Source: Sediminibacterium sp. (GTDB lineage: Bacteria > Bacteroidota > Bacteroidia > Chitinophagales > Chitinophagaceae). From it: a stretch of 64,000 bases of DNA. Position 1 is the first letter of the stretch. Every line of letters starts with the position of its first letter. Shown here one piece after another: positions 53,991-63,819 of the stretch. The DNA is taken from the NCBI GenBank assembly GCA_030726065.1, contig JANREK010000030.1, positions 104,501 to 168,500 on the forward strand, in the 5' to 3' direction. The notes under the pieces are model-generated. The model was given only the letters and a program-made list of their open reading frames with translations, made no database searches and was not told the DNA's origin. Position numbers and translations under genes: made by a program.

Positions 53991-54848
53991 ATGAAAGTTT
54001 TATTCGCTTTATCCCTATTATGTGCAACCACTGTCATGGGACAAAAATCAACCGTGGAAGCATGGGAAACCATGTTTAATGGCAAGGATTTAACTGGATG
54101 GACAACTAAAATTAGGTATGCAAAATCTGGCGAAAATGTTAAAAATACGTTTCGAGTAGTAGATGAAAAGTTGGTGGTGAGTTATGACCAATATGATAGT
54201 TTTAATGAGCAATTTGGACATTTATTTTATAATAAAAAGTTCAGCTATTACCGCATTAAATTACAATACCGCTTTACAGGTGAGCAAGCCAAAGATGGCC
54301 CAGGTTGGGCTTATCGAAATAGTGGCATCATGATACATGGACAATCTCCTGAATCCATCGGTAAGGATCAGGACTTTCCCGTATCCATTGAAGTTCAGTT
54401 ATTGGGAGGCAATGGCAAGGAAAAACGCACTACCTGTAACCTATGCACACCTGGAACAAATGTAGTGATGAATGGTAAAGTGTTTACACCCCATTGTATT
54501 AATTCCACTTCAGATACTTATCATGGTGATCAATGGGTAAACGCAGAGGTAATTGTATTAGGGGATTCAATTGTGCAACATTTCGCCAATGATAAAATGG
54601 TGTTGTCATATGAAAAGCCGCAAATTGGCGGCGGTAATGTAAGTGGTCAGGAAAATATTTTTGGCACCAGTGGTCAATTATTAACAGAAGGAACTATTTC
54701 ATTACAAAGTGAAAGTCATCCTGTTGAATTTAAAAGTATTAAAATTTTAAATTTAGAAGGTTGTATGGATCCTACAGCTAAAAATTATAAAACCTACTTT
54801 ATAAAATCAAAACCAAGCGATTGTCGTTATTCTAAAAAAGAGAAATAG
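53991..54848 (+). CDS. DUF1080 (3-keto-disaccharide hydrolase family) protein, exported
   Basis: A concanavalin-like beta-sandwich of 285 residues. The signal peptide ends in VMGQ. The family opening is MFNGKDLTGWT, followed by FSYYRIKLQYRFTGEQ, NSGIMIHGQSPESIG, SIEVQLLGG and the closing ISLQSESHPVEFKSIKIL. Characterised relatives cleave glycosides whose C3 hydroxyl has been oxidised to a ketone. A Cys-rich loop (RTTCNLCTPG) and a Cys-containing tail (EGCMDP, SDCRY) are additions. Its likely partner is the Gfo/Idh/MocA oxidoreductase at 62-64 kb. It is divergent from the GH20 gene and convergent with a sulfatase, five bases apart. Confidence 0.88.
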   Translation: MKVLFALSLLCATTVMGQKSTVEAWETMFNGKDLTGWTTKIRYAKSGENVKNTFRVVDEKLVVSYDQYDSFNEQFGHLFYNKKFSYYRIKLQYRFTGEQAKDGPGWAYRNSGIMIHGQSPESIGKDQDFPVSIEVQLLGGNGKEKRTTCNLCTPGTNVVMNGKVFTPHCINSTSDTYHGDQWVNAEVIVLGDSIVQHFANDKMVLSYEKPQIGGGNVSGQENIFGTSGQLLTEGTISLQSESHPVEFKSIKILNLEGCMDPTAKNYKTYFIKSKPSDCRYSKKEK

Positions 54849-54853
54849 CAAAT

Positions 54854-56419
54854 TTAATCCGCTTTATTTTTTCCTTTGACAAAAACTTTTACGCCATTCT
54901 GCTTTGTCCAAAGTTCGTATTCTGCAATCATTTCATTTAATAATGTAGTATTGGTTTTGGCTAAATTATTGGATTCTGTCAAATCCATTGACATATCATA
55001 TAATTCCCAGGCGGCATCTTCCACATCCTTAACTATTTTCCAATTGCCTTTTCGCATTGCCTTATTTCCCACATGTTCCCAAAAATAGGTTTCGGGTTGC
55101 ATGGCTTTGCCATTCCATAAATAACTTAAACTTTGGCCGGGTAAATTATTAATAGGAACGCCTGCTAATTCTAAACTTGTGGGTAATAAATCAATGATAT
55201 GGCCTAAGCCCTCATTAAATCCTAGCTTAGCTTTAATTTTTGCAGGCCATTGTATTATGCAAGGCGTTATCATACCACCTTCATGCATAAACTTTTTATA
55301 CTTTCTGAATGGCGTATTAGAAACATTGGCCCAAGGATAATCATACGTTACATAAGAACCTTTCGCCCCAATAGGCACATTTTTATCATTGAAATTACGA
55401 CCATCCACATTTTCAGCACAGCCCCCATTATCCGACATAAAAACAATAAGCGTATTGTCATATTGGTTGTTTGCTTTTAAAGTAGCAATCAATCGACCAA
55501 TATTTTGATCCATACGATCAACCATTGCAGCATATACAGCCATTTTTCTTACCCATTGTTTTTTATCAGCAACCTTATCCCAATCTTCAATATCAGCTGG
55601 CCTTTCGGTTAATTGATAACGTTTGTCAATTAAACCTAACTGAATCATTTTTTTATATCGATTCGTTCTTGTTACATCCCAACCTTGTTCATATAATTTT
55701 TCATATTTCGCAATATCTTGTTCATACGCATGAATCGGAAAATGTGGCGCAGTATAAGCCACGTATAAAAAAAAGGGATTCGCTGAATGTTGTTTTTTTT
55801 GATCATTTAAATATTGAATCGCATAAGATGTAAACGCATCCGTTAAATAAAAACTATCCTTTGGTATTTCAAATTCCTTATCATCTAAAACAATATGTCG
55901 TTTCCCTATTTCTTGTGGAATAATTTCATAATAACTGGACGCCCCTGAAATCAAACCAAAATAATGCTCAAAGCCTCTTGTTAATGGCCAATGTTGTGCG
56001 CGTTCCCCTACATGCCACTTCCCTGTCATATAGGTATTATAACCATTTGCTTTCAAGGTTTCCGCAATGGTTGGATACTTTGGATCTAAATAACCCTGGT
56101 AAGTTCCTGTTTGTAGGGGTTTAGTTTCAGGGCTGACCATTTCACCCATTCCTACTGTATGTGGAAACTGCCCAGTTAACAAAGAGGCCCTTGTTGGACA
56201 ACATCTTGCATTATTATAAAAACTTCGAAGCTTAATTCCATTGGCAGCTATCTTATCCAAATTAGGTGTTTTAATTTCACTTCCATAACATCCAATATCA
56301 GAATAACCCATATCATCCGCTAATATGTATATGATATTAGGTCGTTGGGGTATGGTATCATTGGCAATTGTAAATAGGGAAATGAATAAAAAGATAAAAA
56401 GCAATGATTTTCTTTTCAT
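54854..56419 (-). CDS. S1 family sulfatase A, exported
   Basis: Removes sulfate esters (or sulfamate) with a formylglycine residue made from cysteine. From ATG 56419 the signal peptide is about 20 residues (LFTIAND). Metal ligands start at Asp35-Asp36 (LADDMGYSDIG). The modification site is Cys73 in ARCCPTRASLLTG. Further active-site blocks are TGKWHVGE, TAPHFPIH and MSDNGGCAEN. It has 521 residues with the C-terminal subdomain. CCPTR, not CSPSR, sets it apart from the other four sulfatases here. The exact sulfate position cut is not readable. Upstream codons to 56458 add a non-signal extension, so the later ATG is chosen. Confidence 0.93.
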   Translation of the reverse strand: MKRKSLLFIFLFISLFTIANDTIPQRPNIIYILADDMGYSDIGCYGSEIKTPNLDKIAANGIKLRSFYNNARCCPTRASLLTGQFPHTVGMGEMVSPETKPLQTGTYQGYLDPKYPTIAETLKANGYNTYMTGKWHVGERAQHWPLTRGFEHYFGLISGASSYYEIIPQEIGKRHIVLDDKEFEIPKDSFYLTDAFTSYAIQYLNDQKKQHSANPFFLYVAYTAPHFPIHAYEQDIAKYEKLYEQGWDVTRTNRYKKMIQLGLIDKRYQLTERPADIEDWDKVADKKQWVRKMAVYAAMVDRMDQNIGRLIATLKANNQYDNTLIVFMSDNGGCAENVDGRNFNDKNVPIGAKGSYVTYDYPWANVSNTPFRKYKKFMHEGGMITPCIIQWPAKIKAKLGFNEGLGHIIDLLPTSLELAGVPINNLPGQSLSYLWNGKAMQPETYFWEHVGNKAMRKGNWKIVKDVEDAAWELYDMSMDLTESNNLAKTNTTLLNEMIAEYELWTKQNGVKVFVKGKNKAD

Positions 56420-56468
56420 GAATGAATTTATTTTTTGGGAACTATTTTGATGAACCATAATTGTTGTA

Positions 56469-58067
56469 TTATTTTTTTATAAAGGCTGGATTATACTTAG
56501 CTCTTTTTTTAAACCCTTCAAAAGGACGCATTTTACCAAAACGAGGATAACTATCAAAAATATCACCATTACCTAATACACGAGGATCACCCTGTGTTGT
56601 TAAGGATTGGTCCAATTTACTTTTTAATTGCGCTTTAATTTTTGCTACACTTGCTTGTTCAGATAGATCATTTAAACAAAAAGGATCTTTTAGAATATCA
56701 TATAGTTCCTCCGAATTCCTTTTCTCAAATCCCTTTTTAAAAAGCTTGGCATAACTTGCTTTGTTTTTTATCATGAATGATTTTGTAGGTGAATTATCAA
56801 TATCCTCATACCCCTCTAATATGGGTTTCATATCTGCTTTCTTTTCTGTTGATTCCACTTTATCCAAACTTGCAGGATCTCCTGCTGGCCATCGATCTGT
56901 TTTAAAATTTTCAATATATAAATAGTTATTCGTACGTATTGCCCTAGCTGGATAACCAACATTGTCAGGCCTTGCATGTGAATGCCTTTCCCTCCCTGTT
57001 AAAATGAATGACCTTGAAGTATCAATGAATCCTGATTTACTACTAGAAAATATAGGTACCAATGATTTGCCAGTAATGCCTTCAAAATGTTTTACACCTG
57101 CCATATCCAAAAAGGTGGGTGCTAAATCAATTAAACTAACTAAATCATTGACCTTTCTTTCTTTGCCGTTAATACCGGGGCCACTGATGGCTAAGGGTAC
57201 ATGCACTCCATATTCCTGTAAATTCGCTTTTGCATATGGAAACGCCATTCCGTTATCAGCAGTAACTACTATGATTGTATTGTCCAATTCACCAGCAGCT
57301 GCTAACATTTTTATAATTTTATCTAATTGCTTATCGAACCACTCAATTTCAAGTGCATAATCGAGCATGTCATTTTTTACCAAAGCTTCATTCGGTAAAA
57401 AGAAGGGTACGGAAACCCCATTAATGTCTAAACCTGATTTTGCACCAGAACCTTCCTCATAATCTCTATGAGGCTCCTTTGATCCATACCAAAAGAAAAA
57501 TGGTTGATCCGCAGGTTTCTCTGATAAAAATTCTTCAAAATTAGAAGCATAATCCGTCTTACTTATTCCTGTTGTTGGCACCGATGTAAATTCTTTCCGA
57601 TTATACTCAGGCCCTACTGGGTTTCGCTTCCAACCTGCATCAATAAAATTTCCTGGGTTCCAAGGTTTACCTGTGAAACCAATAAAATAACCAGACGCTT
57701 CCAATGCAGTTGTAAAAACTGGAAATTTATTAGGAAAATAACTTGCGTGCGTTCCAGCTTCTTCTAATTGCCAAATTTGCCTACCCGTTAATATCGCAGC
57801 CCTTGATGGACTACATTGCGGCGCAGCTACAAATGCATTATTAAAAAGTATACCATTCGCAGCTACTCGATCAAACGCTGGGGTATGAAATATTTTTTGA
57901 CCATAAATGGAAGTATGCGGATAAGACTGATCATCTGCAATGGCAAATAAAATATTGGGAGGTCGTTTACTAGTTTTTTTTGTTTGTGCAGTAATTTCAT
58001 TGGTTTGAAATAACGACAAAATAAGCAAGGCCAAAAAACAAGTTAATTTATTCATTTTCATACGCAT
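56469..58067 (-). CDS. S1 family sulfatase B, N-sulfoglucosamine sulfohydrolase-like, exported
   Basis: A formylglycine sulfatase of about 532 residues. The signal peptide ends in EITAQT. Asp45-Asp46 (FAIADDQSYPHTSIYG) begins the metal site, and Cys85 in PQCSPSRAAILTGRQIWQLEEAG is the modification site. The IWQLEEAGTH segment and GKPWNPGNF resemble heparan N-sulfatase (SGSH)-type enzymes, which act on N-sulfated glucosamine; this subgroup call is moderate. The start could be 58067, 58061 or 58055. It lies ten bases upstream of the start-codon side of sulfatase A's unit, on the same strand, so A and B are probably one operon. Confidence 0.88.
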   Translation of the reverse strand: MRMKMNKLTCFLALLILSLFQTNEITAQTKKTSKRPPNILFAIADDQSYPHTSIYGQKIFHTPAFDRVAANGILFNNAFVAAPQCSPSRAAILTGRQIWQLEEAGTHASYFPNKFPVFTTALEASGYFIGFTGKPWNPGNFIDAGWKRNPVGPEYNRKEFTSVPTTGISKTDYASNFEEFLSEKPADQPFFFWYGSKEPHRDYEEGSGAKSGLDINGVSVPFFLPNEALVKNDMLDYALEIEWFDKQLDKIIKMLAAAGELDNTIIVVTADNGMAFPYAKANLQEYGVHVPLAISGPGINGKERKVNDLVSLIDLAPTFLDMAGVKHFEGITGKSLVPIFSSSKSGFIDTSRSFILTGRERHSHARPDNVGYPARAIRTNNYLYIENFKTDRWPAGDPASLDKVESTEKKADMKPILEGYEDIDNSPTKSFMIKNKASYAKLFKKGFEKRNSEELYDILKDPFCLNDLSEQASVAKIKAQLKSKLDQSLTTQGDPRVLGNGDIFDSYPRFGKMRPFEGFKKRAKYNPAFIKK

Positions 58068-58230
58068 TAAATTACACATTTTATAAATAATCAACAAAAG
58101 ATAACCCTTCTATTTTAACTTTTGCATGATAATAGTTGCGCTGAAATTATATGGATGAATAATTTAATTAAATCCGATGGCATTTTAATAAAATTGAATA
58201 TCTTGTTAGTGCAAATCAATGAAATAACGC

Positions 58231-59583
58231 ATGATGAAATTTAATAATCTATACAAGAAAATCTTGGTTTCCATTTGTATTATGGGAATAACTACTTCCT
58301 ATGCGCAACAGCGACCAAATGTGATTGTAATTTACTCTGATGATCAAGGTGCGATTGATTTAAATTGCTACGGATCAAAAGATTTATTAACCCCCAATAT
58401 TGACAAATTTGCGGCAAGCGGAACCATGTTTACGCAATTTTATGCCTCTCCTGTTTGCTCACCTTCTAGAGCTTCCTTACTTACTGGCTTAAATCCACAA
58501 CGCGCAGGCTTGCCAGGAAACGCTTCTGAAACCAATGGAGATGTGGGTTTGCCCAATGACCGCTATACCCTTGCTGAACTTTTTAAAAGTGTGGGATATA
58601 ATACGGCACATATAGGAAAATGGCATTTGGGTTATAAAACTGAAATGCGCCCTAATGCACAAGGCTTTGATTATTCATTTGGGCACATGGTTGGATGTAT
58701 AGATAACTACTCACATTATTTTTATTGGAATGGCCCTAATAAACATGATTTATACAGAAATGGGAAAGAAGTATTTTATCCAGGTCAATATTTCCCAGAC
58801 TTAATGGTAAAAGAAGCTGGTGAATTCATGGAGAAATCGCAGCGCAGTCCATTTTTTATGTACTTCGCAATTAACATGCCGCATTATCCTTACCAAGGAG
58901 ATCCAAAATGGTTGGAATACTATAACAAAAAAGGTGTTCCCTATCCACGTAATTTGTATGCCGCATTCATGACCAGCTTAGATGACAAAATTGGCGACTT
59001 ACTACAAAAAGTAAATGCACTTGGACTTAGCAATAATACCATCATTATATTTCAATCGGACAACGGCTATTCAACCGAAGAGCGTGCGCATTTTGGGGGC
59101 GGTAGTGCAGGAATATATCGTGGTGCCAAAGCGAGTTTATTTGAAGGAGGTATTCGAGTTCCTTCCATTATTAGTTGGCCTGGTAAAATTCCAAAGGGAC
59201 AAGTTCGAAATCAATTTGCTGTCAATACAGATTGGTTTCCTACCCTTGCTGAATATTGTAATATCAAATTACCGCGCAACGATTTAGATGGGAAAAGTTT
59301 AGTATCCGTTATTAATAGTGCAGCTGCTGAAACTATGCATCCAGAAGGTTATTGCTGGGAATTTAAAAAAATGTGGGTAGCAAGAAAAGGAAAGTGGAAA
59401 TTGATGGGTAACCCAGTGGACACTTCAAATAAAGGAACATTGACCGATGCTGATATTTTATTTTTAGTTGATTTAGAAGCGGACCCTTCAGAATCAACCA
59501 ATGTTGCAGCCAGCCATCCAGATATTGTCAACGAATTAAAAACACAATATCAAAATTGGGGAAAGACTAATAAAAATAAATAA
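58231..59583 (+). CDS. S1 family sulfatase C, exported
   Basis: A formylglycine sulfatase of 450 residues. The signal peptide ends in TTSYAQ. The metal site begins at Asp37-Asp38 (YSDDQGAIDLNCYG), Cys76 lies in VCSPSRASLLTG, and later blocks are IGKWHLGY, NMPHYPYQG and QSDNGYSTEE. It is shorter than A and B. It is the only sulfatase here on the plus strand, divergent from sulfatase B with a 163 bp gap from the B start, and convergent with sulfatase D, three bases from its stop. Substrate unknown. Confidence 0.93.
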   Translation: MMKFNNLYKKILVSICIMGITTSYAQQRPNVIVIYSDDQGAIDLNCYGSKDLLTPNIDKFAASGTMFTQFYASPVCSPSRASLLTGLNPQRAGLPGNASETNGDVGLPNDRYTLAELFKSVGYNTAHIGKWHLGYKTEMRPNAQGFDYSFGHMVGCIDNYSHYFYWNGPNKHDLYRNGKEVFYPGQYFPDLMVKEAGEFMEKSQRSPFFMYFAINMPHYPYQGDPKWLEYYNKKGVPYPRNLYAAFMTSLDDKIGDLLQKVNALGLSNNTIIIFQSDNGYSTEERAHFGGGSAGIYRGAKASLFEGGIRVPSIISWPGKIPKGQVRNQFAVNTDWFPTLAEYCNIKLPRNDLDGKSLVSVINSAAAETMHPEGYCWEFKKMWVARKGKWKLMGNPVDTSNKGTLTDADILFLVDLEADPSESTNVAASHPDIVNELKTQYQNWGKTNKNK

Positions 59584-59585
59584 GC

Positions 59586-60977
59586 TTATTGCACTAAATA
59601 TTTTATAAAAGGATCCTTATATTCTTTAGCCCATGAGAATAATTGTGCCCTGCAATTTTTTAATGCAGTTGTGTAATTGGGATCACTAATTAAATTAACC
59701 ATCTCTCGCGGATCGTTTACAATGTCATATAATACTTCCGATTGAACTCCGTAATTATAAATCCAATATTTAAATTGTTTGTTACGAAGCATTCTGCCTT
59801 CTGGATTTAATTTTTGTCCATTCACAGGTGCCCCTTGTGATATTTTATCTGAAACAACAATATAATCTCGATTAGGCACTTGACTTATTTGTGTAAATGC
59901 ACTTGCCAAACTTTTCCCTTTCGATGTCACAGGAATAGGGATTCCCGCAAAGTCACAAATAGTAGGTATTATATCAATACCTGATTGCACAAACACTTCC
60001 GACTTTAATTGCTTCCCATTATTATAACTCATGATGAACGGCACTTTGGAAGCCTCTTCATAAAAAACTGTTTTTTGATTCCAACGGTGCGCGCCTTGTA
60101 AATCACCATGATCACTTGTAAACACAATCAAGGTATTTTTATCTAAACCTTTTTGACGCATGATATTTAAAACCTTACCTATTTCTGCATCTACCTTTTC
60201 TACTAATCTGTAATAGGACCAAATATATTCCCGCCACTTTTGATCCGAAAAATCACCAACAGGGAATGCAGGATTTGTTTGAATTGACTTGCGCATCATT
60301 GCCATAAAGTCGGTTTCATTTTTCGAAGGCAATGCATTCGCCCTCAACGGTGGTAATTGATCCTCGCTAGGCGGATTTCCAATGTCACCATCAGGTAAAT
60401 TATCTCCTCTTGCCCATTGACAAATATTATGTGGATTTAAAAAAGACATGACTAATAAAAATGGCTTCTCCCTTTTTAATTCAAAAAAATATTTGGCATA
60501 ATTAGGTAACAAACTATCCGTGCCATTTCCTTTTTTATTGGACATATAACTGAAGCCATGGGTTTCGGATTTGTTACGATCATAAGGCAAATGCCATTTA
60601 CCAATATAACCAGTTTCATACCCTGCATTTGTAAAAATCGTTCCCATGGAAGGAAAAGTAACAGGATCAATTAAAGTATCATCATTATTTTGAATACCTA
60701 ATTCATGTGGATACCTTCCAGTAAATATGGAACTTCGCGAAGGCACACATAAAGGATTTGCACAATATGCATTGGTAAAGCGTACCCCATGACTTGCTAA
60801 ATAATCGATATTGGGCGTTTTAATAAACTTTGTGCCTAAATTAATGCTCATGGTTTCAGCAGACAACTGATCCGTCATGATAAATAGCACATTGGGCTTT
60901 TGTTGCGCAAATACATTTACGGAGACCAATATCAATAAATTGATAATTACAAAGCTGATTGAAAATTTAAAACGCAT
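59586..60977 (-). CDS. S1 family sulfatase D, exported
   Basis: A formylglycine sulfatase of 463 residues with a signal peptide ending in VNVFAQ. The metal site starts with Asp36-Gln37 (MTDQLSAETM), a form shared by choline-sulfatase-like and several glycan sulfatases. The modification site is Cys77 in PLCVPSRSSIFTGRYPHE, later blocks GKWHLPYDRN and TSDHGDLQGAH. DHG in place of DNG is a subgroup marker. It lies downstream of sulfatase E on the same strand (32 bp), so E and D are likely co-transcribed with the oxidoreductase upstream. Confidence 0.93.
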   Translation of the reverse strand: MRFKFSISFVIINLLILVSVNVFAQQKPNVLFIMTDQLSAETMSINLGTKFIKTPNIDYLASHGVRFTNAYCANPLCVPSRSSIFTGRYPHELGIQNNDDTLIDPVTFPSMGTIFTNAGYETGYIGKWHLPYDRNKSETHGFSYMSNKKGNGTDSLLPNYAKYFFELKREKPFLLVMSFLNPHNICQWARGDNLPDGDIGNPPSEDQLPPLRANALPSKNETDFMAMMRKSIQTNPAFPVGDFSDQKWREYIWSYYRLVEKVDAEIGKVLNIMRQKGLDKNTLIVFTSDHGDLQGAHRWNQKTVFYEEASKVPFIMSYNNGKQLKSEVFVQSGIDIIPTICDFAGIPIPVTSKGKSLASAFTQISQVPNRDYIVVSDKISQGAPVNGQKLNPEGRMLRNKQFKYWIYNYGVQSEVLYDIVNDPREMVNLISDPNYTTALKNCRAQLFSWAKEYKDPFIKYLVQ

Positions 60978-61009
60978 ACACCCTATATTTAAATTATTTA
61001 CTAAAAAAA

Positions 61010-62401
61010 TTATAAATCATCATCGTCTTCGCCCTTTTTCTTCTTTACTTTAATTACTGGTTTTGCCACTATCTCAGGTCGTACCATTTTTTTAAATACT
61101 CCTCTAAAAATGGTAATGAGTTTTTGTTGTTCTGGGTTTAAATCTTTTTCAGCAATTTTATTTTTTTCTAAAGGATCTTTAATCACATTATATATTTCTC
61201 CTGTTTCGTACAATTTCCATTCCTTATTATGTACAAATCTTGCTTTAGGGAAACCTCCTTTTTGAGGATCATAATGCGCAAACAAATAATCCCTAGGTGT
61301 ATAATTTTTTCCTAAAAGCTGCGGCATTAAACTTACACCATCAGTGACAAAGCCTTTAGGCAATGTTATATTCGCCGCTTCTGTCATGGTTGGTAAAAAA
61401 TCAGTGAAGTCAACTAAATTTTTATTGATTTGTCCTGGTTTAATTTTACCTGGCCAAAAGGCAACCATCGGTACATGGATACCATATTCATTCGTATAGC
61501 CCTTATTTCCTGGAATTTCACGACCATCACTCATCTTGGAATTAATTCCTATCCCAGTTCCATTATCTCCAGTGAAAAGTATTAAAGTGTTTTCTAAAAG
61601 CCCCAATGATTTTACTTTATCAATAATATCCCCCACATTTTTATCTAAGTAAGCCATTTCATCTTTAAAATGAATATTATCTGCTTTACCTCCTCCAGGT
61701 TCCCCTTTTGCAACCACTTTGAAGTCTTGATATGCTTTTTGATTTAAAGGAGTTGGTACAAATGGCTTATGTGATAAAACCATGGGATAATAAACAAAGA
61801 AGGGGACATCTTTTTTACGCTCCATAAAATTATTTATAAAGTTGACAAATAATTCCGGACCATATTCCCCATTATTGTATTTCTTCATGATCCCATTTTC
61901 AATAACCTTAGGGTCCTTGTATCTTTCATTATAAGTGGAACTAGTATCCATTAAATTCCATAATAAGTATTCATCAAATCCTGACTTGTATGGCGCATAC
62001 TCATCACCTCTTAATTGCCACTTCCCTGCAATACAAGTAGCATATCCATGAGATTTAAATAAATGAGCAAAAGTGGTTTCATTTTGATCCAGGTAACCCC
62101 ACTTTTCATAATTTCTAAAATTGGATTTACCAGTCATTATTTGAATACGAGATGGCGAACATAGCGGCTGCGCATAACATTGTTCAAATAATACACCCTG
62201 CTTTGCCATTGCGTCAATTCTAGGTGTTTTATAACTAGTACTTCCATACGCACTAATCGTTTCAAAGCCAATATCATCTCCTAATATTAAAATTATATTG
62301 GGCTGCTTTTCGATTTTATTTTTTACGCTTTGTGCAATTGTTACATTTGATATTCCAATAATTAAATAACACAAATAAATACAACTATTTTTTATTTTCA
62401 T
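61010..62401 (-). CDS. S1 family sulfatase E, exported
   Basis: A formylglycine sulfatase of 463 residues from ATG 62401 (a TTG at 62407 is less likely). The signal peptide ends in NVTIAQ. Asp42-Asp43 (LGDDIGFETISAYG) begins the metal site, Cys81 lies in PLCSPSRIQIMTGKSNFRNYEKWGYL, and later blocks are AGKWQLRG, SHKPFVPTP and TGDNGTGIG. KWQLRG has Gln where most have His. The tail is highly charged (Lys-rich then Asp/Glu), possibly surface exposed. It is 38 bp downstream of the oxidoreductase gene, same strand. Confidence 0.93.
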   Translation of the reverse strand: MKIKNSCIYLCYLIIGISNVTIAQSVKNKIEKQPNIILILGDDIGFETISAYGSTSYKTPRIDAMAKQGVLFEQCYAQPLCSPSRIQIMTGKSNFRNYEKWGYLDQNETTFAHLFKSHGYATCIAGKWQLRGDEYAPYKSGFDEYLLWNLMDTSSTYNERYKDPKVIENGIMKKYNNGEYGPELFVNFINNFMERKKDVPFFVYYPMVLSHKPFVPTPLNQKAYQDFKVVAKGEPGGGKADNIHFKDEMAYLDKNVGDIIDKVKSLGLLENTLILFTGDNGTGIGINSKMSDGREIPGNKGYTNEYGIHVPMVAFWPGKIKPGQINKNLVDFTDFLPTMTEAANITLPKGFVTDGVSLMPQLLGKNYTPRDYLFAHYDPQKGGFPKARFVHNKEWKLYETGEIYNVIKDPLEKNKIAEKDLNPEQQKLITIFRGVFKKMVRPEIVAKPVIKVKKKKGEDDDDL

Positions 62402-62438
62402 GTACAAAAATTAATTTTTCATTAACTATGAATAATAT

Positions 62439-63764
62439 TTATAATGTTATTTTCCACTCATTATTCATGGATCTTCCTAACAAAGCACTTGCTTCCGTGT
62501 CATTTAAAATAGTTTCTTTTTTTGGATTCCATTTTAATGAACGGTTCAAACGATAGGCAATATTTCCAAGATTACATACAGTTGCTGTCCTATGACCAAT
62601 TTCAACATCACAAATAGGTTTTTTGCGCGTTCTCATCGCACTTAAGAAATCCTTATAGTGATTGGTGCTATTGTAAACGCGCTTGTCCGCATCCGTGAAA
62701 ACTTTGTCCTTCAAACTTGCAGGTGATGTTTCAAGCTTTCCTCTTTGAACTTTTATTTCTCCTTCAGTACCAAAAAAGTGAATGGCATTATTCCACTCCC
62801 ACTTTTCATGTGTCATGGTGATTCCATTTGCATAACGATAGGTTAAGAAAAGGTTTTCTTTGCCATCTGGAACAATTACTTCAACAGGGCCCGAATGATC
62901 CATATCAAGCGCCCATTGAACAATATCATACATGTGTGCGCCCCAATCGGTTACACCACCTCCACCAAATTCTCTATACTTTCTCCAATTTGGAAAAACA
63001 TCCTTAGTGATGGGTGGCGCTAATTCTGCATTAAAGTTGGCAAATTCATTCGGTCCTAACCACTTGCTCCAATCCAAACCCTGAGGCATTGGTTCCGCTG
63101 GTAAATCGTATGCGATGGGTGCTGGTCCTACATTTACTTTAATATGCTTTATTTCACCAATTGTTCCATTACGAACTAACTCAGCTGCTTGTCTAAATTC
63201 ATTCCACGAACGTTGCATACTTCCTGTTTGGAACACACGATCATATTTGCGTGCAGCTTGTACCATTGCTCTTCCCTCTTTCACTGTTAATGAAAGGGGC
63301 TTTTCACAATAAATATCTTTTCCCGCTGCAGCGGATCGAACTGCCATTGCCGCATGCCAATGATCTGGTGTTGAAATAACAACCGCATCCACATCTTTAC
63401 GTTCTAATAATTCCCTAAAATCAGTATACACGGGCATATCAGCATACACGCCTAATGATGGATTTTTTAAATAGGTTGCTTTTATTTTATCCATGGTTGT
63501 TTCCGCTTTTCCAGGATACACTTCACTTAATGCAACAATACGCACCTCCCCCGTATTTATAAAAGAACCAGCTAGGCTTTTTGCTTGTTTACCTGCACCT
63601 ATAAAACCTAAAGAAATCATATCACTTGGCGCTGTATAGGGAACACCATGTACATTTTTACCGCCCAATACAAATCGAGGAACGAACATAAAAGCTGCGG
63701 CAGCCTTTGTTGATTGACCCACAAATGAACGTCGGTTGATATTGTTTTTTGATGACTGTTTCAT
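62439..63764 (-). CDS. Gfo/Idh/MocA family oxidoreductase with Tat signal
   Basis: A nucleotide-dependent sugar oxidoreductase of 441 residues. The N-terminus has a twin-arginine motif (NRRSFVGQS) followed by an Ala-rich hydrophobic stretch, so it is exported folded, with its cofactor. The dinucleotide fold is LGFIGAGKQAKSLAGS, the catalytic Lys is in IYCEKPLSLT, and the substrate domain has DWGAHMYDIVQWALDMD. Exported Gfo/Idh proteins oxidise or reduce sugar C3 with tightly held NAD. With the DUF1080 protein it could perform 3-keto-glycoside cleavage. It heads a run oxidoreductase - sulfatase E - sulfatase D on the minus strand. Confidence 0.9.
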   Translation of the reverse strand: MKQSSKNNINRRSFVGQSTKAAAAFMFVPRFVLGGKNVHGVPYTAPSDMISLGFIGAGKQAKSLAGSFINTGEVRIVALSEVYPGKAETTMDKIKATYLKNPSLGVYADMPVYTDFRELLERKDVDAVVISTPDHWHAAMAVRSAAAGKDIYCEKPLSLTVKEGRAMVQAARKYDRVFQTGSMQRSWNEFRQAAELVRNGTIGEIKHIKVNVGPAPIAYDLPAEPMPQGLDWSKWLGPNEFANFNAELAPPITKDVFPNWRKYREFGGGGVTDWGAHMYDIVQWALDMDHSGPVEVIVPDGKENLFLTYRYANGITMTHEKWEWNNAIHFFGTEGEIKVQRGKLETSPASLKDKVFTDADKRVYNSTNHYKDFLSAMRTRKKPICDVEIGHRTATVCNLGNIAYRLNRSLKWNPKKETILNDTEASALLGRSMNNEWKITL

Positions 63765-63819
63765 ATCATTATTTTTTTTGAAATTGTGTTAATATAAATG
63801 CTTTTGTAATTTACTCTTT

